Shown piece by piece: positions 62,036-64,000 of a stretch of 64,000 nt of DNA. The DNA lies in the NCBI GenBank assembly GCA_922989275.2, contig OV277858.1:11470001-11534000 (forward strand), in the 5' to 3' direction. Position numbers and translations under genes: made by a program. Source of the stretch: Gari tellinella. Its lineage: Eukaryota > Mollusca > Bivalvia > Cardiida > Psammobiidae. The notes beneath the pieces were generated by a model. The model was not told the origin of the DNA and ran no database searches. It saw only the letters and a list, made by a program, of their open reading frames with translations. Each line of letters starts with the position of its first letter. The first letter of the stretch is position 1.

Positions 62036-62424
62036 TTCTTCTACTGGAATTTTACTGTCCGGGAGTCTACACATTTAAAGTGTGTTCAAATATCTTCCGA
62101 AATCCCAAATCTAATTATAGGGTTGCTACACAAATAATTTCATAAAACGAGGCTTAGGTCATTAGGTGTGACCTATTGTTTGATCGGTGATCTCCGTAAG
62201 ACGTGCATATGATACTGCACGCAATACTCGTCATTTTTCGGAAAGTACGATCTATGTCAACTTATGAAATATGCAGAAAGTTTCTAACTGTTCCTGAGGT
62301 CAACATCTAAATATAGTTAACCAATGGAATCGCGGAATTCCATAGAGCACGCTCCACATGCATGCTATCTACAAAAATATCACAGGGGGATGCCGCTTGA
62401 CCGTTGCGTGACACACCGGAAGCG

Positions 62425-63510
62425 GGGTAATAAAGTTTCGGCTCGGGGATAAATATAATCCTAGGCGGTAGACGGAAATATCAATCAACTAATTAACCAA
62501 TCAAGCAAATCACATCTGCAGGTCTGTGACAAATTTTTACTGTCCCATCTCACAACTCGGATTCTCATCTTAATCCAAACTGTAAAAATGAAACGAAAAA
62601 CTGAGCTGTGAATCATTTTTGATCCTGATTAGAACCAAGCTACTCGGCGTCTCATCTACATGAAATGTGTGTAAAAATAAAAATAAAGTAAAAATTGAAT
62701 AATGCAAAGGTGTCAAACAGTTTGGATCCTGATGCAGAGCCGATCTACACGGTGTCTGATCAAGATTCAAACTGATTGCGTAGGAATTCACGTGAGAAAA
62801 AAAATTCTAATAGATATCAAACAGTTACGACGCAGAGTCACTCAAAATTGTGATCGGGATCCAAACTGTCTGAATTTATATCAAAGGAATATTTCTTCAT
62901 AAAATGTAAATCTGTTTAGATCTTGATCAGATGGCGAGCTACTCGGCGTCTCATCTTCATCTAAATCGCTTTTGTAAAACTATAATACAAATAATTGAAT
63001 GTGTTCTAATATGTCAAACAGTTTGGATCTTGATGCAGTGCCGATCTACACGGCGTCTGATCAAAATTCAAACTGATTGCGTAGGAATTTACGTGAAAAA
63101 AATTTCTAATAGATATCAAACAGTTACGACGCCGAGTCACTCAACATTGTGATCGGGATCCAAACTGTCTGAATTTACCGTTTTTTTTTTTCAAAGGAAT
63201 ATTTCTTCATAAAATGTAAATCTGTTTAGATCTTGATCAGATTGCGAGCTACTCGGCGTCTCATCTTCATCCAAATCGCTTTTGTAAAACTATAATGTAA
63301 AATAATTGAATGTTCTCTAACAGTTTGGATCCTGATGCAGTACCGATCTACATGGCGTCTGATCAAAATTCAAACTGATTGCGTAGGAATTTACGTGAAA
63401 AAAAAAATTCGAATAGATATCAAACAGTTGTGACGCCGAGTCACTCAACATTGTGATCGGGATCCAAACTGTCTGAATTTATACCAAAGGAATATTTAAT
63501 TCATAAAATG
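62425..63510 (+). repeat. R3 repeat with three tandem hairpin units of about 300 bp
   Basis: After the R3 left part (TAATCCTAGGCGGTAG, ATATCAATCAACTAATTAAC), a unit of about 301-303 bp repeats three times. Each has a hairpin (62714-62779, 63015-63080, 63318-63382), a GCGTAGGAATT(T/C)ACGTGA block, a second inverted half (GACGCCGAGTCACTCAAC, GATCGGGATCCAAACTGTC) and GAGCTACTCGGCGTCTCATC. Reading frames through the units are incidental. Locus 39780-40580 has a single unit. Confidence 0.9.
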
Positions 63511-63764
63511 CAAATCAGACTCCGAGTTACTAAGTATCTGAGCTATATCATTGCTTTTAGATCCAGATCAGACTCCGAGTTACTGAGAATCTTAGCTGTT
63601 AATGCTTAGATCAATATCGGACTCCGAGTTACTCGGCTTATTATCTGGATTATAGTTGTTTTGAAATGCTATTCTATGGTATTCTGTTGTAGACAGCAGG
63701 TAAATCGTTACTCCATGCGGTATATATACTTACCATAGTAACATAAATCTTAAGTAAAAATATA
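63511..63764 (+). repeat. Short tandem CAGACTCCGAGTTACT units
   Basis: CAGACTCCGAGTTACTAAG near 63508, CAGACTCCGAGTTACTGAG near 63569 and CGGACTCCGAGTTACTCGG near 63619, spaced 50-60 bp. The third is partly self-complementary (CCGAG TTA CTCGG). They are followed by TTATCTGGATTATAG. These are the same CTCGG/GGATC words that make up the hairpin family. Confidence 0.75.
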
Positions 63765-64000
63765 TTGGAAATATATTGACTTGTATCGTTTTCACCCAAT
63801 TGCATGCAACTTATTCAAACTTAAAATTGTATGAAAATTAGACAGTTAGAAAGGACATTTAATTGTCTACATACTTTACATTTACACTGTTATAATTTGG
63901 TGAAGCAAAAAAGCAGTTATAAGGGCTTGAAAATAACAGGTACCATACATCTAAGTGTCAGTAATAAAAAGGATTGGAAATATATTGACTTGTATCGTTT
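63765..64000 (+). repeat. Tandem repeat, period about 209 bp, runs off window
   Basis: TTGGAAATATATTGACTTGT at 63765 recurs at 63974. It is the same unit as 40581-40910, and in the same order after R3, so R3 plus this repeat form one compound family. The array is cut by the window end. Confidence 0.85.

Noticed and set aside
62575..63510. CRISPR-like appearance of repeated palindromic units
   Set aside because: Units are about 300 bp with diverged repeats and no unique spacers, in a eukaryotic context with transposons. It is a tandem satellite-like array.

Overview
This is an AT-rich metazoan nuclear segment with no intact host protein-coding gene that I can support. The mobile-element flora suggests a mollusc, most likely a bivalve. 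The clues are a 1.07 kb repeat that opens with AGCTCACCTGAGC and closes with CCTCTTGTT, recurrent short hairpins built from CAAACAGTTTGGATC, several Penelope-like reverse transcriptase and GIY-YIG remnants, and a BEL/Pao pol remnant. The taxon is an inference; no single-copy marker is present.

Two large duplicated families form the scaffold. Family R1 occurs as two long copies (22415-28051 and 44045-49188) and as shorter pieces at 1-455, 8200-9520, 33023-33585 and 59965-61600. Family D2 occurs as 2425-7105 and 33672-39502; the R1 piece to its left belongs to the same duplication, which then runs 1-7105 versus 33023-39502. Because the copies can be compared, each serves as an 'empty site' for insertions in the other. 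That exposes a 1,001 bp element with 24-bp inverted ends (45336-46336), a 701 bp element with a GTAA target duplication (26850-27550), a 658 bp insertion (25439-26096), a rearranged Penelope fragment with a perfect 34-bp terminal inverted repeat (3447-3921), and a GATA/TATC microsatellite expansion with a tandem duplication (34907-37648).

From 12.2 to 19.6 kb lies the most informative locus. A transposon-associated gene on the minus strand is split by a 5,586 bp element with long inverted ends flanked by ATG. Removing the element and one ATG restores one continuous reading frame across the junction. Six in-frame stops and no frameshift remain in that gene. The inserted element itself carries a second, broken minus-strand ORF and an internal insertion of the AGCTCACCTGAGC repeat.

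From 19.8 to 21.7 kb is the longest copy of a Penelope-like retroelement (PLE-A). Its reverse transcriptase has lost an Asp of the catalytic box. Its 3' tail recurs at 5.7, 38.1, 42.9, 51.2 and 56.7 kb. The 49.2-52.3 kb stretch holds a TTAA/CCC-type transposon end, a second Penelope GIY-YIG end, and a third GIY-YIG element split by a PLE-A tail. The 54.9-59.0 kb stretch holds a decayed C2H2 zinc-finger ORF and a BEL/Pao pol remnant in the order RT, RNase H, integrase, DUF5641 (minus strand), itself interrupted by a PLE-A tail. The right end (62.4-64 kb) is a tandem array of about 300 bp hairpin-bearing units followed by 209 bp units; a low-copy relative lies at 39.8-40.9 kb.

Identities and homologies were judged by eye from the sequence and from recalled family motifs; no searches were run.
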